Shown here piece after piece: positions 20,951 to 31,468 of a stretch of DNA of 64,000 bases. The position numbers and the translations under genes were made by a program. Numbering within the stretch: the first letter of the stretch is position 1; the number at the start of each line of letters is the position of its first letter. The stretch covers positions 25,165,573-25,229,572 of the forward strand of contig OZ022241.1 in NCBI GenBank assembly GCA_963978895.1. Direction: 5' to 3'. The DNA comes from Erpobdella octoculata. Its lineage: Eukaryota; Annelida; Clitellata; Hirudinida; Erpobdellidae. The notes under the pieces are model-generated. The model did not search any database. It was not told the origin of the DNA and saw only the letters and a program-made list of their open reading frames with translations.

Positions 20951-22247
20951 TACTAGCAGTGCCCGTAGCGGCTTCGCTCGCATGAAATTAGAGAATTTGA
21001 ACCGTGCATACATAGTAGAGTACCCACTGCACGGATCAATTTTTTAGGTCTCGGCTCCGCCCGTCGACAACTTGGCCCAGCCCGTTTCAAAAACCGAAAT
21101 TCCTGGCCCGGCACGGCCCCGTATAATATGGGCCTGGCCCGTTTTTACAGGCCTAGAAGTTCTATATACTTGATGAAAAACTTCGGCCAGTCCCACCTTG
21201 ACTTCAGGTTTTAGCCCGGCCCGTCTGAACACCCTAAAATCACTCAAATGTCTATATACTTGGTTAAAAATATCGGCCTGTTCCACCTTGATTTAAGGTT
21301 TGGGCAGGGCCATATGAAAACCCTAAAATAACGGCTTGGCCCATCCGTCCGGTGATAAACTGAACTCATCTACTTTTAACCGGCCCAAAACCTCAAAATA
21401 CTAATTTTCACATCTGTAGCATTTACAGTTTTTGAGTAGCAGTTATTTTAAAATTAAATAACCCCTTTTCCACTTCACATTTGAGGTCCTGGAAACCAAA
21501 TTTTCAAAAAATGGTAAAACACGTATATCTTTATTTTTAGAATAGAAACTAAATACTAATTTTTACATCTGTGGCATTTACAGTTTTTGAGTAGCAGTTA
21601 CTTTAAAAAACAAATAACCCTATTTTCCACCCCACATTTGAAGTCCTGGAAACCAAATTTTCAAAAAATGCTAAAACACGTATTTCATTATTTTTGAAGT
21701 ATAAACTAAATACTAATTTTTACTCCTGTAGCATTCACAGTTTTTGAGTAGCAGCTACTTTAAAAACCAAATAACCCAATTTTCCAACCCACATTTGAGG
21801 TCCGGGAAACCAAATTTGTAAAAAATGGTGAAACACGTATATCTTTATTTTTAGAAAAGAAACTAAATAATAATTTTTACTCCTGTAGCATTAACAGTTT
21901 TTGAGTAGAAGCTACTTTAAAAACCAAATAACCCAACTTTCCAACCCACATTTGAGGCCCGGGAAACCGAATTTTCAAAAAATGGTGAGACATGTATCTT
22001 TTTATTTTTTAAAAAGAATCTCATTTTTGGTTTTCGAGATATACATTGTTTTAGAAAAAAGTTTGTTTTCCAGTTTTTTCCCCTCAGGAGCAAAATTTTC
22101 AAAAATTCTTTCTTAGCGGATGTTTACGCTATAAAAGTAATATAAGTTCCAAATTTCACGTTCCTAGGATGAGGCGTTTGAGCTCGGCGTTGATTATCAG
22201 TCAGTCAGTCAGGACATGTTCTTTTATATATATAGATATATATAGAT
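20951..22247 (-). mobile_element. Non-autonomous Helitron-like element with 157-bp tandem array
   Basis: The left boundary reads TATA|CTAGCAGTGCCCGTAGCGG, i.e. ...GCTAG|T on the minus strand. The right part ends in GTCAGTCAGTCAGGACATG and TA repeats. A tandem array fills the middle. No Rep/helicase is present. Assignment to Helitrons rests on the CTAG-T end and AT insertion context; other tails are possible. Confidence 0.5.
21397..22020. repeat. Tandem repeat, ~157-bp unit, about 4 copies
   Basis: The phrase AAACTAAATACTAATTTTTAC recurs at about 21545, 21701 and 21858 (spacing 156-157 bp), each followed by CAGTTTTTGAGTAGCAG and ACATTTGAGGTCC. Copies are 85-95% alike by eye. Confidence 0.9.
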
Positions 22248-22990
22248 ATTTTATCATACACTTCCAAGTCCCTAATAAAATAATCCATTTCCTACCTGAA
22301 TACAAATCAATACAAAAATTTTTTAGTTACAGTAAACATAATTTTAAAATGCACTTGCATATATGTCATGATTTTTAAATATAAAAAGATTCAAAAGCTA
22401 TAAATATATTTTATATAAACACAGGATTCTCATAGTTAGTTTTTTTTAGCTTTTTGTCCCAAATTTGAACTGTTGAACTTGATGATTTGATCCAATGAAT
22501 TTAACTCTAAATTTAAGATCTAAAGAATTTATTGTATCATAAACTTTCAACAAATTTAACTCTTTATAATATTGACTAATATTAATAAGTTCATGTCAAA
22601 AACACACAAGTTGTGTGACACAACAAACAAATATTATAATTAGCATGGTTTAAATTACCACACAAAAGTTCAAAAGAATAGAATCGATTGTATTTGCTCG
22701 TGGTTGTGCTCGTGGTGGCGGTTTCCCTGAATTTGACTTAGAATAATTTCGAAGTTAGATTAATTTCGAAGTTAGAACAATTTTGAAGTTAGAAGATTTT
22801 CGATAGAGTGGATCTTCTCAGATACAAAGATAAGTGTTATTTTTATTCTTACAATTAATGCAACGATTCGTGTTAAGAATAAAACTAACTTTGCTTAAAC
22901 ACGTTTTGTAAAAGGCTCGTGGGCGATAAGCTTGGTATTATCGGTCACAAATTATATTAGTGTAGGTTATTTCCAATTAAGGTTGTTTAA
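22248..22990 (+). other. AT-rich sequence and probable LINE 5' UTR
   Basis: From about 22680 the sequence becomes GC-richer and shows short TTCGAAGTTAGA repeats before the ORF1 start at 22994. This is probably the LINE leader with its internal promoter. The exact 5' end is not resolved. No gene is seen upstream of it. Confidence 0.5.
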
Positions 22991-22993
22991 ATT

Positions 22994-23965
22994 ATGCCTC
23001 CTAAAAATAAAAAAGAAATTTGTTTAGAAAACCCATCTCCTGCTGAGGTGCTTGGTCTTCGGCTTTGTGACTGCTGTTTAAAATCGAATGAGGACAGTTT
23101 GAAGATCCTGGTAGAAATAAAAGAGTTACAGCCAACACATAATGAGCTTAGAGAAACTGCTCATGAAATAAGAGAGATGAAGCACGTTTTTAAAAAAAAT
23201 GAGAACATGGCATTAGCAATAGAAAAGCAGGCTATTGAAATTAAAGAATTAATTTTGAAAATTGATAATCTCACGAGCAGCACGACGAAAAGTTTGGATG
23301 AAAACAGAAAGACTACAAAGGAGTGGTCTAGTTTGTTTAAAGAGAAGGTTGAAGGTTTGGTTTCAGGTGGATCGGCACAGAAATCTGTGATGGAGTCCTG
23401 GGCAGGAGTTGTGGGGGAAGTGGTTAAGAAAAACGTGCAGGAGGTAAACAAAGAGGTGCATCTTGTTTGTAAAGCTATCGAGAAAACTAATAATAAAATT
23501 AAAATTAGCAACGATTTAGAAGATAGGGCAAATAACATTTTATTATACAGGGTAGCTGAATTAAAAGATCAAGATGTTACGAAATGCGTGTCTTATGATA
23601 AGACGCAAGTTCTTAAGCTATGTTCTCAATTGTCAGGGGGGCATATAGGCGAATTTGCTATAAAAGCTATATTTCGACTAGGGGCTAAGAGTGATAAAAT
23701 ACGACCAATATTGGTAAAATTCAATGATAAAATTGCTAAAAATATTATAATGGAAAATTTAGTTAAGATTAGACAGTTAGATGAAAATCTGAAAAACGTT
23801 GGTATTAGTCACGATCTAAATGTCGAACAAAGATCCGAAAGAAATAGATTGGTGGAAGAAGCTAAAAAACTGCAAAGTGAAAATACGGGGGAATTCATGT
23901 TTCGGGTAAGGGGTCCACCAGAAAATATGAAGGTAATAAAAATAAAAAAGAATGCAATCAGTTAA
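22994..23965 (+). CDS. LINE ORF1 protein (coiled-coil, 323 aa)
   Basis: The N-terminal block LGLRLCDCCLKSNEDSL is shared with ORF1 of the second LINE at 43 kb (LGLHLCEACTKSNEEQI). A heptad-rich segment at ~35-165 suits a trimeric or dimeric coiled coil. A C-terminal RNA-binding-like half (RPILVKFNDKIAKNIIMENL, ~240-260) also has a partner at 43 kb. No CCHC knuckle is present. It probably binds LINE RNA as a chaperone. Confidence 0.85.
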   Translation: MPPKNKKEICLENPSPAEVLGLRLCDCCLKSNEDSLKILVEIKELQPTHNELRETAHEIREMKHVFKKNENMALAIEKQAIEIKELILKIDNLTSSTTKSLDENRKTTKEWSSLFKEKVEGLVSGGSAQKSVMESWAGVVGEVVKKNVQEVNKEVHLVCKAIEKTNNKIKISNDLEDRANNILLYRVAELKDQDVTKCVSYDKTQVLKLCSQLSGGHIGEFAIKAIFRLGAKSDKIRPILVKFNDKIAKNIIMENLVKIRQLDENLKNVGISHDLNVEQRSERNRLVEEAKKLQSENTGEFMFRVRGPPENMKVIKIKKNAIS

Positions 23966-23970
23966 ACGTT

Positions 23971-26844
23971 TTGAACATTATGTATTCAAATGTAGATTGT
24001 ATTACTAATAAAATGAGTGAGATAAGATTATTAGTAGATACAGATGACGTAACAAAAGATATCTTAATTTTTACTGAGGTAAATGCAAAATATTATGTAA
24101 ATGAATTTATTGAATCCGAATTCTGGATAAACAATTTTAATTTGCATTCATATAATTTTATGAAAAAAGGATTTAGAGGTATATTTTGTTATGTTAGATA
24201 TGATATTAAGTGCCAAATTATAAATTTAGGAATAGATTTCAATGAATATATGTGTATTAAAATAGATGAAAATCCTGATATTTTTATTCTTATCATCTAT
24301 AGGAGTCCGAATTCAGGTAGAGAAAATAATAATAATTTATTTTTACTGTTAGAAGCTTTCCAATCTAAAATAGGAGTAAAATTAATAATTGGAGATTTTA
24401 ACTTTCCAAACGTTGACTGGAAAAATAATACTTACAAATCAAATTTTAAGTCATCTGAAGATAAACTGATCAACTTTTTAAATGATAATTTTTTAACTCA
24501 ACTAATTAAGGAATCTACAAGGTGTCGCGGATCTCAAAAGCAGTCCATTCTAGACTTGCTTCTAGTTGAGGACGTCGATTTAATCAAAAATTTAGTATAT
24601 AATTCCCCACTAGGTAAAAGTGATCATTGTGTATTAAATTTCTCCTTTATTAGAAATTTTTATAAATCAAAAACCATTAACAATATATCCAAATTTGATT
24701 TTAACAGTGGAAAATATAATTTGATGAACGATTATTTGATTGAGAATCTGTACTGTGATGAGTCGGAAATAAATAACAATGTTGCAAGTAAAGACTCGGT
24801 TAACAATATGTGGCATTACTTTTGTCAAGTAATGAATGAAGCTATTAGGAATTATGCTGATAGAATTTTAAGATTTAAGTGCCATAAAAGAAAATTACCT
24901 AAAAATGTGGTTGAGCAATGCAGGACAAAAAATAAACTATGGAAAAAGTTTATCCGAACTAGAGATAATAATATTTTTGCAGAATTTAAAAATATCAGAA
25001 ACAAATTAAGGAAATCAATTAATAAAATTAAAGAAGCTGAGACACTGAAATTGGCCAAAAAAATTAAGACCAATCCTAAGGTTTTTTGGCAACATATAAA
25101 TAAAAACAGAAACTGTCAAACTAAGTTAGAATATATGATAAAAACTGATATAAACGGGTCTGCAACAACTATAACTTGTGACGTTGATATGGCAAATTGT
25201 TTAGCTGAATTTTTTAAAAGCGTTTATATAAGCAATGATAGTCTAGAAATAAGTCCCACAATTAACAATAATATTATTGTCCACATAATGGAGGAAGTAA
25301 TAATAAACAAATACGCGGTCGAAAATAAAATTAATAAATTAAATAAATACAAATCGGCAGGACCAGATAATATTTTTTCAAGGGTTCTGATAGAATGTAA
25401 AAATTCTATTTCTAGCTATTTGAGCAATTTATACAACAAATCACTGCAAGCTCAAATGGTCCCTGATGATTGGAAGTATACCATCATTACCCCAGTTTAT
25501 AAGAAAGGTGATAAGAATACTGCAAGTAATTATAGGCCAGTCTCTTTAAGTTGTATCTGCTGTAAACTGTTAGAATCATTGATTAAGGATGAATTAATAA
25601 TACATTTTGATAGAAATAAGCTTCTAGATTATAGGCAATACGGCTTTACGAGAGGAAAGTCAACTACAATTCAGTTGTTAAAATTGATGGATATGTGGAG
25701 CAGTGCATTAGATAAAGGGGAAACAATAGACGTGGTATATACGGATTTTGAAAAAGCGTTTGATCGTGTATCTCATGCAAAGTTAATTGATAAACTAGAA
25801 AATTATGGCGTCAATGGAGGCTTAATTAATTGGATTAAAGATTATTTAACAAACAGAACAAGTAGTGTTAGGGTTAATAATAGAACATCTAATAGATTTA
25901 AAGTTACAAGTGGGGTACCTCAAGGTAGTGTTTTAGGGCCACTACTTTACATAATTTATGTCAATGATATGTTTGAAATAGTTAAGAATAACTCGGCGGA
26001 GCTGTTTATGTACGCAGACGACGCCAAAATATTTAAAACTATAAAAAGCAGTGATGATCGATTGATATTGCAGAGCTGTTTAAATTCATTAGGAGATTGG
26101 AGTAAAAAATGGGAAATTAAGCTAAATGCTGGTAAATGTGTTGCGATGAGATATGGACGCCAATTAGATGATCGTCGGCTATATAATATAGAAGGAGTGG
26201 AACTTAATTTTCTTGACAAAATAAAAGATTTAGGTGTTACATTCCAGAGTTCACTAACATTTGTAGATCACATTTATGAAACAATTAAAAAATGTTTTTC
26301 ACTGTTAGGTATAATTTCACGAAATTTTAAAGATTTGACAAAAGATTCTTTTATATTGATTTATAAAGCTTTGGTTAGATCCAGATTGGAGTATGCAGTC
26401 AGTGTGTGGTCACCATGGAAGAAAAAAGACATAGAAGCCATTGAAAGAGTCCAGAAGAGAGCAACAAAAATGGTCAAGGCATGCAAGGGATTGAAATATG
26501 AAGACAGGTTGAGAATTTTGAAGCTTCCTTGTTTAAAGTACAGAAGACTGAGAGGGGACCTGATCATGCTCTACAATTTTATTCAAGACAAAGAAGGACG
26601 TTTGTGTTTTCCTAATATAAAGATATCAGAAGAAAGAAGAACAAGAGGTCACAAGTTCAAACTGGAAACACAAAGATTCAACGGCAACTGCAGAAAATAT
26701 TTCTTCCTGACCAGATCGACTGCAATTTGGAACAACCTCCCTTCGAAAATCATAGAAGCCGATCAAGTTAATGAATTTAAAAGATTAATCGACTGTCATT
26801 TCGAAATAAGCAACATTATGTACAACTATAAAAAGGATTTTTAA
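23971..26844 (+). CDS. LINE ORF2: EEP endonuclease plus reverse transcriptase (957 aa)
   Basis: EEP endonuclease at ~1-225: NVDCITNK, ILIIYRSPNSG, GDFNFPNVDW (~142-151) and SDHCVLNF (~215). RT at ~460-740: KSAGPDNIF, YRPVSLSCICCKLLE, VYTDFEKAFDRVSHAKL, TSGVPQGSVLGPLLYIIYVND and catalytic YADD at 681-684. A C-terminal region of CR1/Jockey type follows (RLEYAVSVWSPW, RVQKRATKMV). Length and motifs are complete. The start ATG lies 6 nt after the ORF1 stop codon, suggesting termination-reinitiation. It would nick and prime on target DNA. Confidence 0.95.
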   Translation: MNIMYSNVDCITNKMSEIRLLVDTDDVTKDILIFTEVNAKYYVNEFIESEFWINNFNLHSYNFMKKGFRGIFCYVRYDIKCQIINLGIDFNEYMCIKIDENPDIFILIIYRSPNSGRENNNNLFLLLEAFQSKIGVKLIIGDFNFPNVDWKNNTYKSNFKSSEDKLINFLNDNFLTQLIKESTRCRGSQKQSILDLLLVEDVDLIKNLVYNSPLGKSDHCVLNFSFIRNFYKSKTINNISKFDFNSGKYNLMNDYLIENLYCDESEINNNVASKDSVNNMWHYFCQVMNEAIRNYADRILRFKCHKRKLPKNVVEQCRTKNKLWKKFIRTRDNNIFAEFKNIRNKLRKSINKIKEAETLKLAKKIKTNPKVFWQHINKNRNCQTKLEYMIKTDINGSATTITCDVDMANCLAEFFKSVYISNDSLEISPTINNNIIVHIMEEVIINKYAVENKINKLNKYKSAGPDNIFSRVLIECKNSISSYLSNLYNKSLQAQMVPDDWKYTIITPVYKKGDKNTASNYRPVSLSCICCKLLESLIKDELIIHFDRNKLLDYRQYGFTRGKSTTIQLLKLMDMWSSALDKGETIDVVYTDFEKAFDRVSHAKLIDKLENYGVNGGLINWIKDYLTNRTSSVRVNNRTSNRFKVTSGVPQGSVLGPLLYIIYVNDMFEIVKNNSAELFMYADDAKIFKTIKSSDDRLILQSCLNSLGDWSKKWEIKLNAGKCVAMRYGRQLDDRRLYNIEGVELNFLDKIKDLGVTFQSSLTFVDHIYETIKKCFSLLGIISRNFKDLTKDSFILIYKALVRSRLEYAVSVWSPWKKKDIEAIERVQKRATKMVKACKGLKYEDRLRILKLPCLKYRRLRGDLIMLYNFIQDKEGRLCFPNIKISEERRTRGHKFKLETQRFNGNCRKYFFLTRSTAIWNNLPSKIIEADQVNEFKRLIDCHFEISNIMYNYKKDF

Positions 26845-26965
26845 TAATATATACATACATTTATTTATAGAACATATATATGAACAATATTTTATATAAT
26901 TCTAGATATGGGCATAGAGACATATAGTTTGCGCCCATCATTTCCTTTATGTTATGTTATGTTAA

Positions 26966-27261
26966 TAGACGACCGGAAAACTTCTATTATGTGTACACTA
27001 CTGTACACTGTACAGTACACACTTCAAAACATTTTTAACGACAAACAAAGTTAGCAATAACTTAATAAACATTATATATAAGTTCCTTAGTTCTAGAATT
27101 TTAGCTTTGAGTTATTATTCCAATAGCGAACCTTAGATATCTATGATGAGCGAAACGATGTGAGAACTCGGGAAATCATTGTTTATTTTCACTAAGACAC
27201 CCGTTAAACCTGCTAGCTGGCAGGCGTAAAGTTAATCTAACTTTAATTTCGAGAACAGCGC
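26966..27261. other. Spacer within the nested insertion, nothing recognised
   Basis: AT-rich, with a short TGTACACTGTACAGTACAC palindromic phrase at about 26991-27020. No gene found. Confidence 0.4.
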
Positions 27262-27514
27262 TAGTCGAGTAGACCCCTCAGCCGCCGGTTTATACGGCCG
27301 AGCCGAGCCGCAAAAGTGCGAAGCCGCCGCCGGCCGTGAAAATCAGGGCTAAGCTACAAGCCGTCCACAACAAAATTAAGCTTCGCCGGCTGCAAAAATC
27401 GGGACTAGCCGTAATTAAAAAAATTTTTTTAGTAATATTTAAAAAAAAATAATTATTTCTTCATAACCGCAATCAAAATCATAAACTTTACAGCCATACA
27501 AAGCGTTCTCACCA

Positions 27515-29169
27515 TTGAAAATTGAAAACATCAGATCTTCTAACAATAGTCAAACCCCTATTTTTTCTAAATTCTCTACTGAAACTTTTACTTTTTTCTC
27601 TCCTATTACACTTGACTATCTTACTAAACGTATTAACTCTATGTCTTCTTCTACTTGCTCTTTGGATCTCATTCCTACTACTATCTTTAAAGAGCTTTCT
27701 TCTGTTCTTTATCCAATTTTACTTGATTTAATTAATCTCTTTTTATCTACATCTGTGTTTCCCTCTGTTCTTAAGTCCTCTTTTATTATCCCTACTATTA
27801 AAAATGCCTCTCTTGATCCTTCTTCTCTATCTAGCTATAGGCCTGTCTCTAACCTATCCTTTATCTCTAAAATTATGGAAAGAGTTGTGTATGAGCAAAT
27901 AAGTGCTTATCTAACTGCTTTCTCACTTCTTCCCTCTTCTCAATCTGGCTTCAGACCTGGCCACTCTACTGAAACTGCTCTACTTAAGCTTCATAATGAC
28001 CTCATTGTTTCTTCTGACTCTGGCCTCTCTACCCTTCTTCTTTGTCTTGATTTTTCATCTGCATTTGATACAGTTAATCACTCACTGTAGTTGGATGTAC
28101 TTGATAAATCTTTTAATATAACTAGCGATGCTCTCCGGTGGATTAAATCTTATCTATCTGGTAGATATTCCTATGTTTCTATTGAATCTTCTAAATCTAC
28201 TCTTGTATCTTTGAGCTACGGTGTCCCTCAAGGGTCTATTCTTGGTCCTTTACTGTTTATTCTCTATACTTCTGAACTTCCTCATATTATATCTTCTCAC
28301 TCTCTCAATAGCCAAATGTATGCTGATGACTCTTATGTCTATTCTACTTTCTCTAACTCTTCTCTTGAGTCTGTTCTTAATAAAATAGCTGCCTGCCTTC
28401 AATCTATTATATCCTGGAGTTCTTCTATGTGTCTTAAACTTAATCCTGACAAGTTTGAACTAATCTATTTCAATAAGTCCTCTAAATCCCTAAATCCTCA
28501 TCCTTTGGTTTTGCCACCACCATCTTCTCTTTCCATTTCTCCTTCTCCTTTGATTCGTAGCTTAGGTTTTCTCTTTGACTCTAACTTGTCGCTAACCCCC
28601 CAAATTACTTCTGTTACTAAATCTTGCTACTTTCATCTTCGCCGTATTAAGCAGCTTCGTCCACTTCTGGATGACCCTTCGCTGCAACTTCTAGTCTCTT
28701 CTCTTGTCCTGTCTCGAATTGACTACTGCAATTCTCTATACCATGGTCTTCCTGACACTACCCTCTATCCTCTCTCTAAAGCTTTCAACTCGGCTGCTCG
28801 CTTAGTTTCACGCACCTCCTACTCCTCTCACTCTCTCCATCTCTTGTTCTTCTCCATTGGCTTCCTCTCAGATATAGGCTGATTTTTAAAATCTGTTTAA
28901 TAATGTATAAAATAAAAAATTGTCTTTCTCCTCTCTACTTAACTAATTTAATACATATCCCTCCTAAGTCTGGTCTTCGTTCTTCTTCTCGTAATCACTC
29001 TCGCATCTTCACTATTAAGCATTCTTTTGCTAAACGTTTTTTCTCCTACTCTGTTCCCTATCTCTGGAACTCTCTTCCTTCTTCTATCACTAACTCTACT
29101 TCTCTCACAGTTTTCCGTCGTAGACTTAAAACATATCTGTTTAATAAGTTCACGACCGAGCGCTATTGA
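27515..29169 (+). pseudogene. L2-like reverse transcriptase remnant
   Basis: RT motifs: SLDLIPTTIF, YRPVSNLSFISKIMERVV, QSGFRPGHSTETALLKL, LCLDFSSAFDTVNHS, then one in-frame TAG at 28088, YGVPQGSILGPLLFILY, and YADD at about 28319-28330. The C-terminal part shifts frame at about 28880 before resuming (28903-29169). Leucine/serine-rich codon use with much TCT/CTT sets it apart from the other LINEs here. Confidence 0.9.
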
Positions 29170-29190
29170 TTTTGATTGATTGATTGATTG
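27515..29190 (+). mobile_element. L2-like LINE, 5'-truncated
   Basis: RT-only piece with a TTGATTGATTGATTG microsatellite tail (about 29168-29190), typical of L2/CR1 3' ends. It lacks the endonuclease. It lies within the 27270-29756 TIR element and so inserted later. Confidence 0.85.
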
Positions 29191-29852
29191 AGTATAATGT
29201 TTATTTTCAGTGGCAGGGTTAATCTGCAATGTGAAGCGATCAAGCCTTTGCCCTTTTAAGCTGAAAAACATAAGTTTTTTATCTGATAATATACAATATA
29301 TAATGTCTGCCTAAACTGACCAAAATGTATATAAAGATATCTCAACAAGATTTCGAACTGTGAACATCTACATTGAAAAAAAGATTTGACTTTGAAACTT
29401 TGTTTAGTGCTTTAGTTTTTGAAAAACTGATATTTAATTTATGCCAGTTAGCTTTAGTTGGACAAATTTTTGAAAAAAGTAGTGGGCAGGGGTATGATTT
29501 ATAATTTTATTGAGTTGAAAGCAGTACTAAGCGATATTGAAACATTTTAGGAAAAATAGTGATTTAAAGTTTTTTTATGGCAGTTCAAATTTTCACAATT
29601 TTGCGTTTTAAAACTTTTGATTGCGAAGTGGTAAATTTACATATAAGCCGAGAATTAAGCCGCCGCCGGCCGCAAAAATCTCGGCTCGCCGTAAATTAGG
29701 CCGCAAAACGTGCTAAGCCGGCCGTGAAACGGTTACTAAAGCGGCTGAGGGGTCTATAGTCGAGTGTCATGAATTAGCTTTTTCCGCCCCCTACTGAGTT
29801 ACGCTGTCGTAAGAGACGGCGTAGCTCTTAATCCCTCGTCATGAATACGGGC

Positions 29853-30285
29853 CCTGTACACATCGAAAAACGTGAGTTGACACGACCCGATCAAATCTGA
29901 CACGTCCGGTACAATAGGAGTTTGTCGATGTGATATAGCCGTTCCGTTAATGACATCAAACTGAGTTTTTAGCAAGTTTGTAAATTGCCAGCGAATCACC
30001 GATAAGATGTACTATAAATATAAATTTGGCAAACTATTATTTGTCCAATGGCCTTGAAGATTTAGATGTGGGACATTAGAAAGCTTCTATTTTCGACGTT
30101 CTACCTGACACACTTTCTCGTGATTAGTTGAAGAACAAAACTGGGTCGAAATGTAAGATACACGCGATTTCAACGTGCTTGTCGCGTTGGGTTTGTGCTT
30201 GACTATTTCACATCGACCGATTTGATCTAATTTTTTTTTTTTTGGTGTTGTCGGGCTGGGTTTTTTTGTCGATGTGAACAGGGCT
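29853..30285. mobile_element. Small TIR element (MITE-like), host of the nest
   Basis: Ends CCTGTACACATCGAAAAACG and, on the minus strand, CCCTGTTCACATCGAC are inverted copies. Its right end is the TAA-flanked boundary of the 11.4-kb insertion. Its left end is split off by the inner insertion, whose own terminus lies just before 29853. No coding capacity. Confidence 0.65.
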
Positions 30286-30350
30286 TAAGGTGACGAGTTT
30301 TTTCATGTATGAAACGCGTCGGGGGTGCATAGTAAAATTAAAATCGGTAA

Positions 30351-30450
30351 TTACGTAATAAAATTCAAATTTAGTTTACGTAATAAAATTCAAATTTAGT
30401 TTACATTATAAAATTCAAATTTAGTTTACGTAATAAAATTCAAATTTAGT
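30351..30450. repeat. 25-bp tandem repeat, 4 copies
   Basis: Unit TTACGTAATAAAATTCAAAT + TTAGT, four copies in exactly 100 bp; copy 3 has ATT for GTA. Followed by a partial fifth copy. Confidence 0.95.
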
Positions 30451-31400
30451 TTACGTAACAACGTTTGAAGGCTTCAAGCAGTTTTTAGCCAGTTTTAACA
30501 AATCTATTTTACGTTTTATGGGCGAAAAGAATTTAGGAAAAAATTAAAAAGAAAAAATGAGCGCGAGTAAAAACGGGAATGAGAGAGCAAGCGCCTGAAT
30601 TATCGAGATATAAACGGCTCAACTCAAAAGCATTTCTTTAAAAAATTTATTTTTTATCTTTACTTGTTTTGTATTGTTCTTGAAAGATTTTGAGAATTTG
30701 ATGATCTGTAAATGCCGTTGTGTTACGTTACAGTCATATTTAAGTGAGCGATAATTAAAAATATTGCATATCGTCTGGTTTTTGTTAATGTAAAAAAACT
30801 TGATCATTTTTTACAGTGGATTATTCTGTTAAAAACAGCAGACACCTTTAAAAAGTACTTTTGCATACCTTTAACTATATTTTTAATACATACGACAAAT
30901 ATAGCAAAACATCATATTTAACAACTGTCCGTATAGTACTCGTACTGTACATATAGTCCGGCAATTGACTATACATGTCATTCTTATGTGTATTAAACTT
31001 TAAAAACAGTTAACGGATTTTTGTGTTTATGTTTCACAGGAGTTTCGTTTCATATGACACGTTTAAAGGATATTCTGATTATCCGTCTACATCGACGACT
31101 ATTCTGTTAATATTATCACAGTCGTTTTCCAAGTATATGTTGGAGTTGTGTTTATCTTCACCGTTGACTTACATCGTCGTTCTATACGTAAGTTTCCCAT
31201 ACAATCTCAGCCAATTGGTGGAAATACTTTTCATTCCTATGGTGGTTTTCGCACTGTCAGTGTCGATCACTATTGTTGTTGGATGTTTCTTCTGAGTAAT
31301 GATGACCTGTGGATTGGTATACTCATTAGTAATTAATTCAATCATGTCTTTAGTGTTTTAATGGGATATTTTTAAAAAAATTCTGGATCCAACGGTACCA
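30451..31400. other. Intergenic, no gene recognised
   Basis: A 90-codon hydrophobic open frame at 31023-31295 has no recognisable family. I do not call it a gene. Confidence 0.4.
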
Positions 31401-31468
31401 AACACATTTTTTGAAACATTTGTGCACACAGGTATTTAGTCAAACTACTGGAGTTATTGTCAGTCACG

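Larger units (their letters stand above)
22680..26965 (+). mobile_element. CR1/Jockey-group LINE with both ORFs open
   Basis: Two consecutive plus-strand ORFs (22994-23965 and 23971-26844) with a 5-bp gap and no stops, followed by a 3' tail with ATGTT-type repeats (TTATGTTATGTTATG, about 26947-26961). No poly(A) is seen, fitting CR1-like elements with microsatellite tails. It sits inside the 18.9-30.3 kb nest. Confidence 0.9.
27270..29756. mobile_element. TIR element (8-bp target duplication) carrying an L2-like LINE
   Basis: Perfect 16-bp inverted ends TAGACCCCTCAGCCGC (27270-27285 and 29741-29756) are flanked by identical octamers TAGTCGAG (27262-27269 and 29757-29764). GC-rich subterminal GCCGGCCG repeats lie inside both ends. 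Eight-base duplications suit hAT or P-type elements; no transposase remains. An L2-like LINE fills most of it. Confidence 0.92.
18895..30285. mobile_element. 11.4-kb nested insertion with TAA target duplication
   Basis: TAA at 18892-18894 and again at 30286-30288. The unit copy at 18720-18722 has a single TAA at the same place, so everything between was inserted. Outer termini are AGCCC... and ...GGGCT. At the right end AGCCCTGTTCACATCGA (minus, 30285) pairs with CCTGTACACATCGA at about 29855, showing a small TIR element into which the rest went. A second pair, CGTATTCATGACG at 18905 and its complement at about 29840, marks an inner element. A 3-bp TWA-type target suggests PIF/Harbinger; no transposase is seen. 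Inside are Helitron-like repeats, a LINE and a TIR element with an L2. Confidence 0.8.

Noticed and set aside
31023..31295. Hydrophobic 90-codon frame resembling a membrane protein
   Set aside because: AT-rich sequence easily yields hydrophobic frames. No homology recognised, no partner exons and no regulatory context.
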